From positions 248,001 to 312,000 of the forward strand of contig JAEBUN010000027.1 of assembly GCA_023014365.1 (NCBI GenBank): DNA of 64,000 bases, given 5' to 3'. This document shows positions 42,501-52,900 of this stretch, one piece after another; position 1 is the first letter of the stretch; each line of letters opens with the position of its first letter. The notes below the pieces were generated by a model. The model was given only the letters and a program-made list of their open reading frames with translations. It made no database searches and was not told the DNA's origin. This DNA is from Lepiota brunneoincarnata (Eukaryota > Basidiomycota > Agaricomycetes > Agaricales > Agaricaceae). The position numbers were made by a program, and so were the translations under genes.

Positions 42501-44939
42501 CGTATGTGCTGTGCCCTCCTACTGTCCTAGTCCGTATTTCAGGAAGTCGGGGCCGAAGCGGAGCGAGGCAGAAGAGAGGAGAGGATAGAGAACAGGGAGC
42601 TGGTCCGCTGCTCGATTTGATTATCAGACTGAGGAGTACAAGCCAAGTACCTACAGTATATATACTACTGGCCTTATGAACTATGACTTGTACTGATTAC
42701 GTGCGGAGCCAAGCGGAGGCCGATATAGTTACAAACGGATTACGAACAGATTACGAATGGAATGGAAACCGGTACAGGTATGGAGACCGATAATGTATCT
42801 TGACTACGGATGGGAAATGGAGACTGGAACTAGAGACACCGAGGGTCAGGTGACCATGGCACGTGTGGAGGTGGTTGCGTGATCGGGGCAGTGGGTTGCG
42901 GTCGGAGCAAGTCGGGGCCAAGTCAGAGGGCAGAGGGTTGTTGTGTGGAGCACACGTGGAATCAAGAAGCCGAAGTTTAAGTGATTAGACTCTGAGTTGG
43001 CATGGATATGACACAACTCACCCCAATGGAGGAGTGGATACAGTTATCTATCAACATGGAGGAACACCAGTTTGTATTTCTTCACCAGTAACAGCAAAGT
43101 AATGGTTACAATGTATATTTATAGGGTTGAGCTTTGTTCAGTACTTCAATCTGTCCACAATGGTCCACAGGATGACCTCACAAGCTGATTGCGGCAAGCA
43201 TTGGCTGATGAATTTGCCAAGCTGGATATGAAGCAACAACAGTGCGTGGGCATATCTGAAGCACCCCTTATCACAAATATTGATGAAGACCAGTGGGAAG
43301 CATTTGATGATTTGGACAATGATGTCAATCTAACTGCAGCATCACCCTCGGACACAAATAAGGATTCACCTTTCATCCAATGTAATGCTGCTAGAGCAAT
43401 GCCAAATTAGCATGCCATCTACATTTCAAAATCCAATTACCATCCTGTCTGGAATTGAACTGGAACTGTGCAAACAGCAAGCTCTGCAGCATCTCATTGG
43501 ACTTCATAGTGCAATTGCTGAAAAGTCCTTTCAATATTCTCATATACTCCAGGTCGTGGGTCCATTGTCAATTTGGACATGTAGTCATGCTGTTATTGCG
43601 ACCCTCAACACTCACATTGCATTCCATTGCCAAGCATATTCAAAATGCTGAGTGGCAATAGTTCGCCTCTGTGCTGAGCCTTTGGCATTGGCAGAATTCC
43701 AACCATTATCCAAATCAGATGTCAAATGCAGCACTGCTCTACTCAATCCAAACCAGAGTGGATCAACCTCACTTCGACTTTCCTGGATATGGCAATCACG
43801 CTTTGGTGGACAACACTTTTCATCTAATGGCCTCATTGAATGTGAGTGCACTCAATATGGCTCATAGTGAATTTTGATCTGTGGAAAACTATCTTACATA
43901 CCATCCCAGTTCAACACATGCATTGGCTTCATGCTTGTGCGCAGAAACAGCACTGGGAGGAGGAGCTTCTCTTAGTCCAATATGAAATGCAATGGATGGT
44001 CTGGTATTTCTGTCATCTTCAAGACATGTGGGAGCAGAGAGAAAACCATGATAGCAATGCCTTGGGGCCCGCAGCATATGCTACCAGAAAAGTGGCAATG
44101 TGGAGCAGAATGGCTGCTGATGCTGACCAAGCATTTGTGAAGGTCCTAAATATGTCCCCTGATGCTATGCAATGAGTTACTTCCGTACTATCTATAATCT
44201 TCATCATCGCCAATAATAGATAAATATGGTCACATGATGGAACAAAGGTTTTTTTTTCAGTGGATGATCTTATCTTTTCTCTGTAACTATACCATGCAAG
44301 AAAGCTCCTTCAGCACTGGCAATGACCAATCTGACCATGTTCCATCACCTCAAGAGGTGGTATCATACTATGATTCACATCTGAGGGCAATCCTAAATGC
44401 ATTGCAAAATGCAACCAGTGAAAAAGAGGAATGGATAGCCAAAGGCATCCAAAAGGAACTGGTATGCCCATATTCCAATTTTTTCACTAACTTGCTCAAG
44501 TTAATCCACCACTTCCCCCTTGCCAGCATTTTGCACTGATTATGATTGGTATGGCTGCGGCAAGATGTGCCACCAGTTACACAATACCTCGCACATCATC
44601 TCCTTGATTATGAGAATTCTTTGCCCATTGACATTCCCATGCTCTTAACAATTGACACTGGAAATCATCCAAGTCACCCCATGGGCACTTGTGCCAGCTA
44701 CCTCCAGGATTGGTGGGAACAACCCACACTGCCAACAGCAGACAATTTTATTTCATTCACAAATGTAAAACCATGTTGGCATCACCACCATTGTGTTTTG
44801 CACTTGACATATGCCGCAGCCTTGGCATATTCATCATCCACCAACCGGCCACTAGGACCCTCCCCATACATTCAAAATAAATGCCAAGGCTGCACTCAAT
44901 ACCACAAAGTTGCCATGGATGCCCTCCATCAGTTACATG
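39551..44939 (+). pseudogene. KDZ (CxC2-type) transposase, frameshifted and interrupted
   Basis: Transposase of the KDZ superfamily. The N-terminus has VVPHKTSKKRKQGKQGG and a FWSSEERT segment. The CxC2 cysteine cluster follows (CSNCADKQQGIWRCRDCF, then LCSIC, 40,150-40,230), continuing in another frame as DPLHRFKRWNRNFFCSAKAW. The core has LRWLTSCMAPAKTPNLYQELL, then FCPASPQPGINFPPDW and VADGNFKVDHVQQ (about 41,325-41,360). MLIYDIACQYLVHLWRRIGK and AIGLFHVHGH (41,750-41,871) follow, an in-frame TGA at 41,872-41,874, and then ECFFHYVTSFIPGSG, ISEILESLWLSLN and ETLDDHATNSNHKK. These are the family's conserved D/H/E-bearing blocks. A solo LTR (42,353-43,013) and multiple frameshifts inactivate it. 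The coding trace goes on past the solo LTR at 44,945 to about 45,477 (MRQALAFNQLYEKCTVKEVD, ALGYKAGTDSN). Confidence 0.88.
42353..43013 (-). mobile_element. Solo LTR of the chromovirus family (661 bp)
   Basis: Inverse of the 663-bp chromovirus LTR but clearly more diverged. It begins tgttagagccggtgcgggt and ends atggatatgaca, with the perfect 5-bp duplication caact (42,348-42,352; 43,014-43,018). No internal sequence remains. It interrupts the 3' half of the KDZ transposase gene. Confidence 0.94.
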
Positions 44940-44944
44940 CTTTG

Positions 44945-45264
44945 TGTTAGGGGAAGTAAGAGCGCCGGAACCAATTTGATATTTGGGTGGCAAATACAAT
45001 CAACACCCACACTACTCATATACATAGTGGTCTGCGCACAGACTGGGTAGCCAAACACTACATAGCTACTAGAATATAACATATGCAGACAATACACAAA
45101 CAATGTCAGTTGTACGTGGATTGGACTTGGGGATGGGGGTGGCCGAAGGCTGAGGCCGGGCTTAGGCATCAGGCATTGGCTAGAGAGGCCAAGCCCAGAC
45201 ACCCAACCGCAGACCCCTAGACATACCTTGCATAAGGGGGTGCACAAATGCTAGTCCCCTTACA
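44945..45264. mobile_element. Solo LTR, family 3 (320 bp)
   Basis: It begins tgttaggggaagtaag and ends tagtccccttaca, with the 5-bp duplication ctttg (44,940-44,944; 45,265-45,269). Coding sequence of the KDZ transposase reads into and out of it (HQLHAL before, QTTEASTENERLLI after). Alternatively this is a MITE with short inverted ends, but TG...CA ends and a 5-bp duplication favour an LTR. Confidence 0.72.
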
Positions 45265-45494
45265 CTTTGCAAGTCCACATACAGACTACAGAGGCCTCTA
45301 CTGAAAATGAGCGGCTCCTGATAATGCGCCAAGCCTTGGCATTTAACCAGCTATATGAGAAATGCACTGTGAAAGAGGTGGATACACCTGCACTTGGCTA
45401 CAAGGCAGGCACCGACAGCAACATCATGGGCATATTGCTGCCCCCCCCACCCACGGCTACTGGTCCAACACCTACCTAAGCTGAAGGTAGCACA

Positions 45495-46857
45495 ATGTCC
45501 GATTCTCAACCTCTGCACTGCTCCAAGTGCAACATCTCTAAACCCACTGCTGCCCCCAAGGCTTCCTGTGCCAAAGCCCCAACAAATGCCAAACTGGCCG
45601 AAAGGATCCAGGAACATGCTGCCAATGAATTACATTGCCTCTGCAATGAGCCCTCCCTCAAATGGACATGGGGAGTTGATCTGGATGAGGCCAATATTTG
45701 GCAACTTCAGCATGCCATGGGCAATAACTACAAGGTTCTGCACTCCGGATATGACTGCTCCTTGCACCAGGGCAATTTTCATGGCATTGATTCATCTATC
45801 CCACCTCTTCCCGGCTCTAGTACATGGAACATTTCATCCATCAATTCAAGTCAGCCTGGGCAGACTGAATTGCAGTCTCATGATATCCCAGCACACTTTC
45901 ACACTCACCCACTTTCTTGTATTCATCATGGCAGCACCGCTACACACCAATCCATCAATTCTAGTTCTTCATCTGGTCCATCACCATCAGCTGTACTCCA
46001 TGCCCTGGAACCCGATACTGAAATTGCCGTGGATGCATCTGCCACAAATACCAATGCTGCACTTCCTCAGGTTGCCATCGATGCTTCCTTTGTTATCTCA
46101 TCACTGCTGGTCACACACCTATGTTCTATGGCATCCACTGATGCCGCACACATGATGCCAAGTAGACCACACTTCTATCCCTGACATGCACGTGATGTGC
46201 AATTTAGGACTCTCTCACTGCCTCCTTCTGGATCTTCTGAGTTCTCTGCATCTGCCGCTCTGCTGGCCCTCAAATCCGGCCCTTCAGCATTAACTACCAT
46301 GTGGCATCCGATTACCACTGGCAATGTTACTGCTGAATCACAAGTTGTATCATCAGAGACACTGGTGGCATTCAGTGGTCCCCCAGGCCCAGACCATTGC
46401 TCGTCTGAATCGGCTTCGAGTCATCATAGCCATGATTTGTCCTTCTTTGCCAATGTTGTGCATGTGCTCAACAATGCTGTTGCCCATGAGGCCCCTAACA
46501 TTGCCACCCACCCACACACCAAATCTACATCATTCGGTGCAATGGCAGCATTCAGTGACTCCCCATCCCCAGCCCACCATTCTCCTAAATCTGCTTCAAG
46601 TGGCTGTAGCCTACACTCCTCCTTTCTTGCTGATGTGGTCGGTGCACTCAACAATGCTGCTGAATGTGATTCTCCTGCCATTGCCGCCTACTCATATGCT
46701 GACCCAATAACTCCATACCCTGATCCCTTGGCTTCTCATCATGCTCCAATGATGCGGACCCAATCCACACAATCTGCCGCAAGCAGTGGCAGCCTTGAAT
46801 CCTCCTTTCTTGCCAATGCCACCAATGCCCTTGAAAGTGCCAGTATATGTGAGTAGA
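45495..46857 (+). CDS. KDZ accessory gene 4, low-complexity hypothetical
   Basis: Two plus-strand frames (45,495-46,184 and 46,197-46,856) lie between the transposase and the right inverted repeat. The first starts MSDSQPLHCSKCNISKPTAA (a single CxxC) and includes LAERIQEHAANELHCLCNEP and WTWGVDLDEANIWQLQHAMG. The rest is Ser/Ala/Pro/His-rich with two to three imperfect repeats of a unit containing SFLADVVGALNNAA (46,430-46,850). It may be the extended C-terminus of the transposase or a separate gene. No function is assigned. Confidence 0.4.
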
Positions 46858-47308
46858 CCCCTAAAGTCAATTGAAATTTGCTAATCATTCGACATCTCAG
46901 ATGACAATCAGAGTTCAGGTGGGGAAGTTGTGGATGATTCCAACATATCCTCCTCCCCTTCCATCTCCCCTGGCCTCACTCTCCAAGTGCTCTCCCTTCC
47001 TTCCTGGCAATCCTCTCCTTCTCAAGTTCTTCCTTCAGGCTATACCGCCCAGGACTTTCAGCAATTTGGCAACCCTGATGACTATGCATGATGATGTCTG
47101 TGAAGTACATATTTCTTGTATGTAGGAGGATTAGTGAAGATGTTCTTTGTTGATGGTTCTCAATATATACATCCAATGTTGCGCCCTTTGTATGTGTCTG
47201 ACTTCTGTGGTGGCAATGGGTCTCCTGGAGGCATTGCCACCCTTTGTTTGGGCTCACGCCACATTATTGCCGCACATCATAAGCCAAGCTGCATCTGGCC
47301 AGGGTCCT
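46858..47308. other. KDZ right subterminal region
   Basis: There is no convincing gene between the last accessory ORF and the inverted repeat. Several tggcaat/attgcca motifs occur (for example near 47,000, 47,058, 47,210 and 47,237). Confidence 0.4.
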
Positions 47309-47463
47309 CCAGTGCTGGCCTTTACTGTCATATATTATATACCCACCAGCAAAGCTTTACAGTGGGGTGGCAGAGCTAGCAGGGTTCGCTGGCTCCCATT
47401 CAATCAATACGATGTATGTCTTCGCTGACCGATTCACTTGATACATTGTAGGTTGATTATGTG
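47309..47463. repeat. KDZ terminal inverted repeat, right
   Basis: Inverse of 18,636-18,790. It is followed by gtaagtc and then the resumed copy A sequence (cacatccttctcc), which matches 60,160-60,175 of copy D. Confidence 0.88.
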
Positions 47464-47470
47464 GTAAGTC
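47464..47470. repeat. KDZ target-site duplication, right copy
   Basis: gtaagtc, directly joined to the continuing copy A sequence at 47,471. Confidence 0.82.
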
Positions 47471-47592
47471 CACATCCTTCTCCATTGTGACCAAAGGTTC
47501 ATGCTCAGTCAATTTCAGATGTACAGTGAAATCAGTCTTCTCATCCCATCTAGGATTCCATGCCCATATCAAAATGCACACTATCAAGAGTA
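47471..47592 (-). pseudogene. Membrane-protein family copy A, fragment right of KDZ
   Basis: The minus strand encodes ILIWAWNPRWDEKTDFTVHL and LTEHEPLVTMEKDVDL, colinear with residues about 398-428 of the long frame of copy D. Similarity stops abruptly near 47,592, where the sequence switches to the inverted upstream leader of the same family. Confidence 0.88.
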
Positions 47593-47768
47593 TCCCAAAC
47601 TCCCAGGTGAGCATATCCGTCACTGTTAATTATCCTAGCCTCAGATCATGATGACTCTAGTTGTCCCTCCATTAACCACAATCCAGCTATCTGCATTAAA
47701 AGCTTCTTGAACGAAGGTTAGGTGTATATCTGTCCAACACATCATGCCTACTCACAGCATCTATAGCA
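47593..47768 (+). repeat. Inverted copy of the gene-family upstream leader
   Basis: This segment reads as the 5' leader of the membrane-protein family in plus orientation, just before the ATG at 47,769. Its first 60 bp (tcccaaactcccaggtgagc to ggctaggataattaacag on the other strand) is the inverse of 49,655-49,710, so the block 47.6-49.7 kb is bounded by inverted repeats of leader sequence. Confidence 0.75.
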
Positions 47769-48216
47769 ATGTCAGACTTTGGCAGGACACTAACTGGTGG
47801 AATACAGGACCTTTCTGCTCTCCTGCCCCTAATTAGAACCAAACAATGTGAAAAGCATGTCGGTTCGGCTCTTGAGGGAGGATTTCTCTACACTGCCACT
47901 GCACCTCTCTCCCTATTTGGCAGTCTGGGTATCATCAAGACCACGATATCTGTCCTTATTGCAAGCATCTCCATCCCGTCTATCAAACTTTCCCACTCAC
48001 CTAAAATATCAGTCGCTTTTTTGGGATTTTGGTGGTGTGGAGCTAGAGTCCTCGACAATGCTGGTTTCAAGCCCATAGGGAAGGTTGCTCCTATAATTGT
48101 GATGGATAAGAATTGCTATACCGCAGAGAGCCGGCTAATACAAATGCTCAATGAAAAACACATTGACAAGCCCAAGAACCTTACAATTGAATGGAAGTCT
48201 TTCCAGTGGAATATCC
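47769..48216 (+). pseudogene. Membrane-protein family, inverted N-terminal fragment (copy A/B)
   Basis: This encodes the N-terminal 149 or so residues of the family in the orientation opposite to all other copies: MSDFGRTLTGGIQDLSALLP, YTATAPLSLFGSLGIIKTTI, SVAFLGFWWCGARVLDNAGF and AESRLIQMLNEKHID. It runs in frame past the point where copy D has its 1-nt deletion. It is cut at 48,216 by a Copia LTR. Its position and the matching inverted leaders suggest it is the displaced N-terminus of copy A. Confidence 0.9.
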
Positions 48217-49285
48217 TGTTGAAGCAGCAAGGGTGTAAGCATAGTGGCAATGGAACACTCACATTGTAGTTAAGAGAGTTGCTGAGAGTAGATAAAAGCA
48301 AGTTGCAAAGCAAGTAGATTGTTCTAAGGTAATACAAGAAATGTAGAGCCATATTTATACTTGTAAGAGTTCACAGCATGTACAACTTATGTAGAGACTA
48401 AAGGAGTCATATGTGAGCATAGTGAGTCATAGAGTTCAACACAGTCAGAATGAGCAAATAGCAGTTCAAGCTCAAGACTACATATGGCTATGAAAGGATG
48501 TAAACTGGGGTGTTAGGGGTTTGGTGATGCAAGCACGATAGCGTCCATCTGTCACTGAGGCTTCAACCCAGAATCTGTAGGTAGAGTAGAGAAATCAGGT
48601 ATAAAATGAACGATTTAATTAAAACCACTCAATGGGTGAACTTGAGACAATGTGAGACAATGAGGGGACATGTTCTGAGCGAATTCCGATGGCTGGGATG
48701 TTGAGGCAAGGCAAAACAAAGTGAGATAGAGAAAAGAGAGAGAGAGAGAGAAGAGAACTTTAGATGTGAGTTAAGATCATATTAACTGAGGTCCCTACAG
48801 AATACATGCAGTATATATACCCTAGGGACTGTGGAGCTTGTGTATGCTCCAGAAAATCTACAAAGAACATTAAAGAAGCAAGTGGAGAAGGAATAAGGAT
48901 GAGGAGGAAGGAATGCACAAGTGAATTGGAAAATACTAACTACCATTCATTTAGAATGTCCTAGATTTCCATCATATGCTATGGGCAGTGTTCCTCATTC
49001 AGTACTGAGGGGCAGAGAATGGAGAGACAAGTCAGGAGGAGGGGGGGGATATCACTGGTCCGAAATAATTTGATCCAAAGGCTACATGTTTCCTTTTTAG
49101 GAAGTCATTGCACTGGTGCTTTGTCCGAAATTTGTTACATCTGAAAATTGTTATGGAGTGGTTTGCTCAGCTGCATGAGCAGCTGGGCAGCCACCTCTAC
49201 AGCTAGGCATACATCATCGAGTAAGAGGTGTGAGCACGAGATGACATCAGTGACCAGAAAAGGAAATCATAAAGGAGTTTTAACA
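48217..49285 (-). mobile_element. Copia-type LTR (3' LTR of a truncated element), 1,069 bp
   Basis: On the plus strand it begins tgttgaagcagcaag and ends gagttttaaca. On the minus strand it is preceded by a polypurine tract (gcaagggggaa, 49,286-49,296) and the end of a Copia pol. It contains a (ga)n microsatellite near 48,739-48,755 and an AT-rich tatatatacc near 48,812. The 5' part of the element is missing, so no target duplication can be defined. Confidence 0.72.
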
Positions 49286-49296
49286 TTCCCCCTTGC

Positions 49297-49662
49297 TCAG
49301 ACGTTGGGAAAAGGAACAATTAGGTAGAGTTTGTAAACTCAATACCCAATAGGGGACAGAAGTGTTCAAACTTTGTTTGGCCAAGGTTTTCTGTTAAAAG
49401 ATTGGCAGGATTTTCATTCCCATCAATCTGAGATACCACAATCAGTTTATTCTCAATGCATTCCTGAATATAATGATATCGGATATCAATATGCTTTGAT
49501 CATCTTTCTGTAGCAGGATTGACACTCAAGAAGATAGATCCCATATTATCACCATTTAAGGGTAAAACAGGAAGTTCAAATGTAAGCTCACTTTGCAAGG
49601 AGTGTATCCACATTAGCTGACAGCTACAATCAGAGAGAGCCATATATTCTGCTTCAGTGGCT
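49297..49662 (-). pseudogene. Copia pol C-terminus (RNase H end), truncated
   Basis: The minus-strand translation gives the hallmark Ty1/Copia RNase H ending: ATEAEYMALSDCSCQLMWIH, NGDNMGSIFLSVNPATER, then an in-frame TGA (49,500-49,502) where families have arginine, SKHIDIRYHYIQECIENKL and GNENPANLLTENLAKQ. It ends near 49,302, just before the polypurine tract. The element is cut off at about 49,662, where leader sequence of the host gene family begins. Confidence 0.86.
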
Positions 49663-49999
49663 AGGATAATTAACAGCGACGGATATGCTCACCTGGGAGT
49701 TTGGGATAAGAGGGCCTCGTGGTGGTCTTGTTGACTGGAAGCCACTGAACTCGCACCTTTAGGACCTGCCTGAGGAGGGATCAAACTCTCACAGGTACGC
49801 CTCCAGCGCACTGCCCACATTGAACACATGGTTCCAAGCTCGCTGTCATCGTTTGATACCATCGTATCGCGGGATCACCAGATTTTCAATCCTCAGATTG
49901 ACACCCAGTAACTGAATCTTGAACGTCTCAAAGTCATTACCCGACTGCCCTCAATTTGCACACAATTTACTTCAAAGCCTGATCCTGAAATACAAAACA
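49663..49999 (-). promoter_or_regulatory. Upstream leader of copy A/B, minus orientation
   Basis: The sequence (ctgggagtttgggataagag, then cctcgtggtggtcttg, caaactctcacaggtac, catcgtttgatacc) matches the leaders of copy C (from about 53,525) and copy D (from about 61,660). It is followed directly by the 3' end of copy C, showing head-to-tail tandem arrangement with almost no spacer. Confidence 0.65.
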
Positions 50000-52900
50000 T
50001 CATCTCTGCAGAGGGAGTGGTGGTGGATTGTTGATAAACTCAACTAAAATGTTTTGTAGTCGATAAAAACTCGCAACCACAACCAACTCCAGCTTGTGTT
50101 TCCCCACCTCAAATAACTGTTCAAACTCGAAACTGCATAGCCAAGGCCCATAAAGGGGGATCCCACCACCCTCAATCCTGAGAAGTTTGATGCCTCCTTG
50201 TAGAATTGACAGCATTGCAGTTCCGGACCGGCAGTGTAACAATCTGAGCCGCAGGTGTGTTGAGGGTCCGAGCAATATCATGAGGTGTGCAATTGTGCGT
50301 TTTTTATTATACCCAATCACTCCTCCGTCATCCAAGCAAGATGGAGTAAAATAGAAAGTTGACGAATTGGGGGGTTGCCATGTCCACCAATCGTCGCGAT
50401 TACATTGAATGAACGGGAGAACAATTTCATCGTCAGAAGTATCGCTGAGGTAGAGCAGATGGTCATTTTCCTCGATGGTGAGGTCTCTTCCTACACCGAT
50501 CACTGTGCGAGCGAACCGGTTTGCAATGACGGCATCAACAACATTGGAGGGACAACGTGTGACATCATAGACCGTCGCAACACTGAGTCTTGCAGCAAGC
50601 AGCCCATGTTCACGCGGGAGGTCTTGAAAGTTTGCAAACCTTGAGTAAATGCCCCGGGCTGGCGAAGGGGGACGCCCCTGAGTACACCTCATCCAATTGG
50701 CACGGATTCACATCCCTAATCTGCTCGATTCTCTCCTCCATCTCTGTCCATATGGCACCCAGAGGGGAGCTCCGATGTATCAGTATCCACTCTATGTTTT
50801 TCAGAAGAATGTAGTCAGGATCCCAACTGTGGACCATTGGGAGGTCAACCTGTGGACCGGGAACATTGCCACCCGCGATCACTGCCTTCCATGCCTCGTT
50901 GACTAACTCCTGGCACCTCCGCCACCACCAGCAAGCACCTTTCATATTTCCCTCCATGGCTGGCTTTGCTGCTATCTCTATCCTCCCTTTTGCTTGCACC
51001 CATTCACTCTCCAATCGCTTCTTCCACCCAGCAGACCACTCAAGGGAGTACCAGTCCCTCATCCATTCTTGCCCCTTCAACTTGACAACTGCCTCAATAT
51101 GTTCTTCAATCCGTGAATCAAGCACCTCCTCCAGTCCCACTGACATCTTTAAGAGAGCCAGCTTGTGTTTCTGCCACTCCTCTGCCACCAAAGCTTCTAA
51201 TAGGTCCAGCTCAAACTGTTTGCCCTGTTCATTCGTCATCGGTTCTTCATTTATGAAATAGCAGTCAACCAAGGTATCTCTGTGCATCGCCTCCATGCCC
51301 TCTACAAACCAGTTACCCCAGGTTTCCATGAGCCTTGTTTTGAGGTGGTGCTCATAACCCCGTTGTAGATACTCGTTATCATGCTCCACAAGTGGCCTCG
51401 GCACGAGGGAGCCGTGTTGGGTGGCCACCTGGTCCAGGGGCTTGGCTTCAAAACTCCACTTCATGAGCAGCAGGGCGGATAGTGGAGGTACAGACAGATA
51501 AGGAGTGGGAGAAGGGGGTATCGTGGAAGGGGAGTGGGATAAAGTCTGTGGGCCAAGCCGTGACATGAGCATTTTGGTGAAGTGCCGGGTTCGTCAATGT
51601 ACTACAGGTCGGTGTGCCTTGGTGCCAGCATGGTTCAAGGCATGCAACAGAGCGTCGTAATACTCTGCTAGATCACTCAGAAGAACAGGATAATTTATCT
51701 TCCAGGGATGTTTGTCGCCAATCTCTGAAAGTAACATAGCTTGCATTTCCACCTTGTCCATGTCAGGGTCGATAGAGCAATTCATGTACACAATCCTCCC
51801 CAGGTCCCGACACACCACAAATGGGATACGCTTGTTTGTATCCATTATGGTCATAAAAAGGTGCTTCCTGTCCTTCGGCCCCAGATAAAGTAAAATATAA
51901 CACAATGTTTGGATAACCCTTGAATTGTTCCAGTGGACCCGTGTAACAAGTGATGAGCTTGAGAAATCACTGTTCTGGAATTAAAGGGAGGGTATTGCCA
52001 AGTATGTACACACCCTTCTCCGTTGTGACCAAAGGTTCATGTTCAGTCAATTCCAGATGTACAGTGAAATCAGTCTTCTCGTCCCATCTAGGATTCCACG
52101 CCCATATCAAAATGCGCACTATTGAGAGTGCAACTTCTACCCCCAGCCAGATTGCAGGACCGTTGGACGTGCTGTTGGAAGCAAGTGTGAACGATCCTAT
52201 GTATCCAGCTACAGCTGCAGGAATTGCGAGTAGAAGGACTACCTATGAAAAAATGATGAACATCCAGTCTCTGACTGGGTTAGGAAAATGCAATTCATGC
52301 TGGTTTCGCAATTGCTGTAAAATATCATCACAGATCGATCACCTGTGAATGGGTTATCAGGACCTTTGTTTGGAGTAGAAGTTTGCACTGGATCATCGGG
52401 CTGTGGAATTGGGATGGAGACGTATGGTTGAGCAGGAGAGTGGGCTGGGGGGGGTGAATCATCGGGTGGCTGCACTGGAAAGGGGATGTAATTGGGCCAG
52501 GGAATGAGGTGAGGAATCTAGGGGGTCCTTTTCTGGCACGTTTGGAGGTGGCGGCACCTGGGTCAGGGTCGGGCGAAGGGGGTTTTGGAGTGACTTTCTC
52601 AGATAGCTCTCAAGGCTCCAGAGGCACTCCTCAGCAATAAAATCTCTGTGCCACCGAACATGTTCCTGAGTCTGAAGACACAGTTTGGGCCTATCAATGC
52701 CTTGTTCTTGGAGTTTGTGCAGAAGTTGTCGATGCAACATCATGAAGATGATCCGATTCTTCATGATCGAAACAGTGCGGGATTGGATAAGGAACTGGCA
52801 GAAAACCGAAGCTAGACAGCTTCCTAGCGTGCGCACGAGTGGGAAAACCCATGCCAACCCCCCCCGCACCCAAAACAAGATGGATATAGGGTGTATAACT

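Larger units (their letters stand above)
18636..47463 (+). mobile_element. KDZ-superfamily DNA transposon with nested insertions (28.8 kb)
   Basis: The boundaries are defined by 155-bp terminal inverted repeats (18,636-18,790 and 47,309-47,463; about 90% identical by eye) and by the duplicated target gtaagtc (18,629-18,635; 47,464-47,470). Copies C and D of the host gene run uninterrupted across this site. The element encodes a CxC2-type KDZ (Kyakuja/Dileera/Zisupton) transposase plus at least three accessory genes. Subtracting the nested kinase transposon, the chromovirus and three solo LTRs leaves roughly 13.5 kb. KDZ elements are known from fungi as large multi-gene transposons; some carry TET/JBP oxygenase genes, but I find no HxD dioxygenase motif here. 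Stops and frameshifts in the transposase show the element is dead as an autonomous unit. Confidence 0.9.

Noticed and set aside
44945..45264. MITE interpretation of the 320-bp insert
   Set aside because: The short inverted ends could suggest a MITE, but TG...CA termini and a 5-bp duplication fit a solo LTR better.
48739..48755. (ga)n microsatellite
   Set aside because: A simple repeat inside the Copia LTR; no separate function supported.
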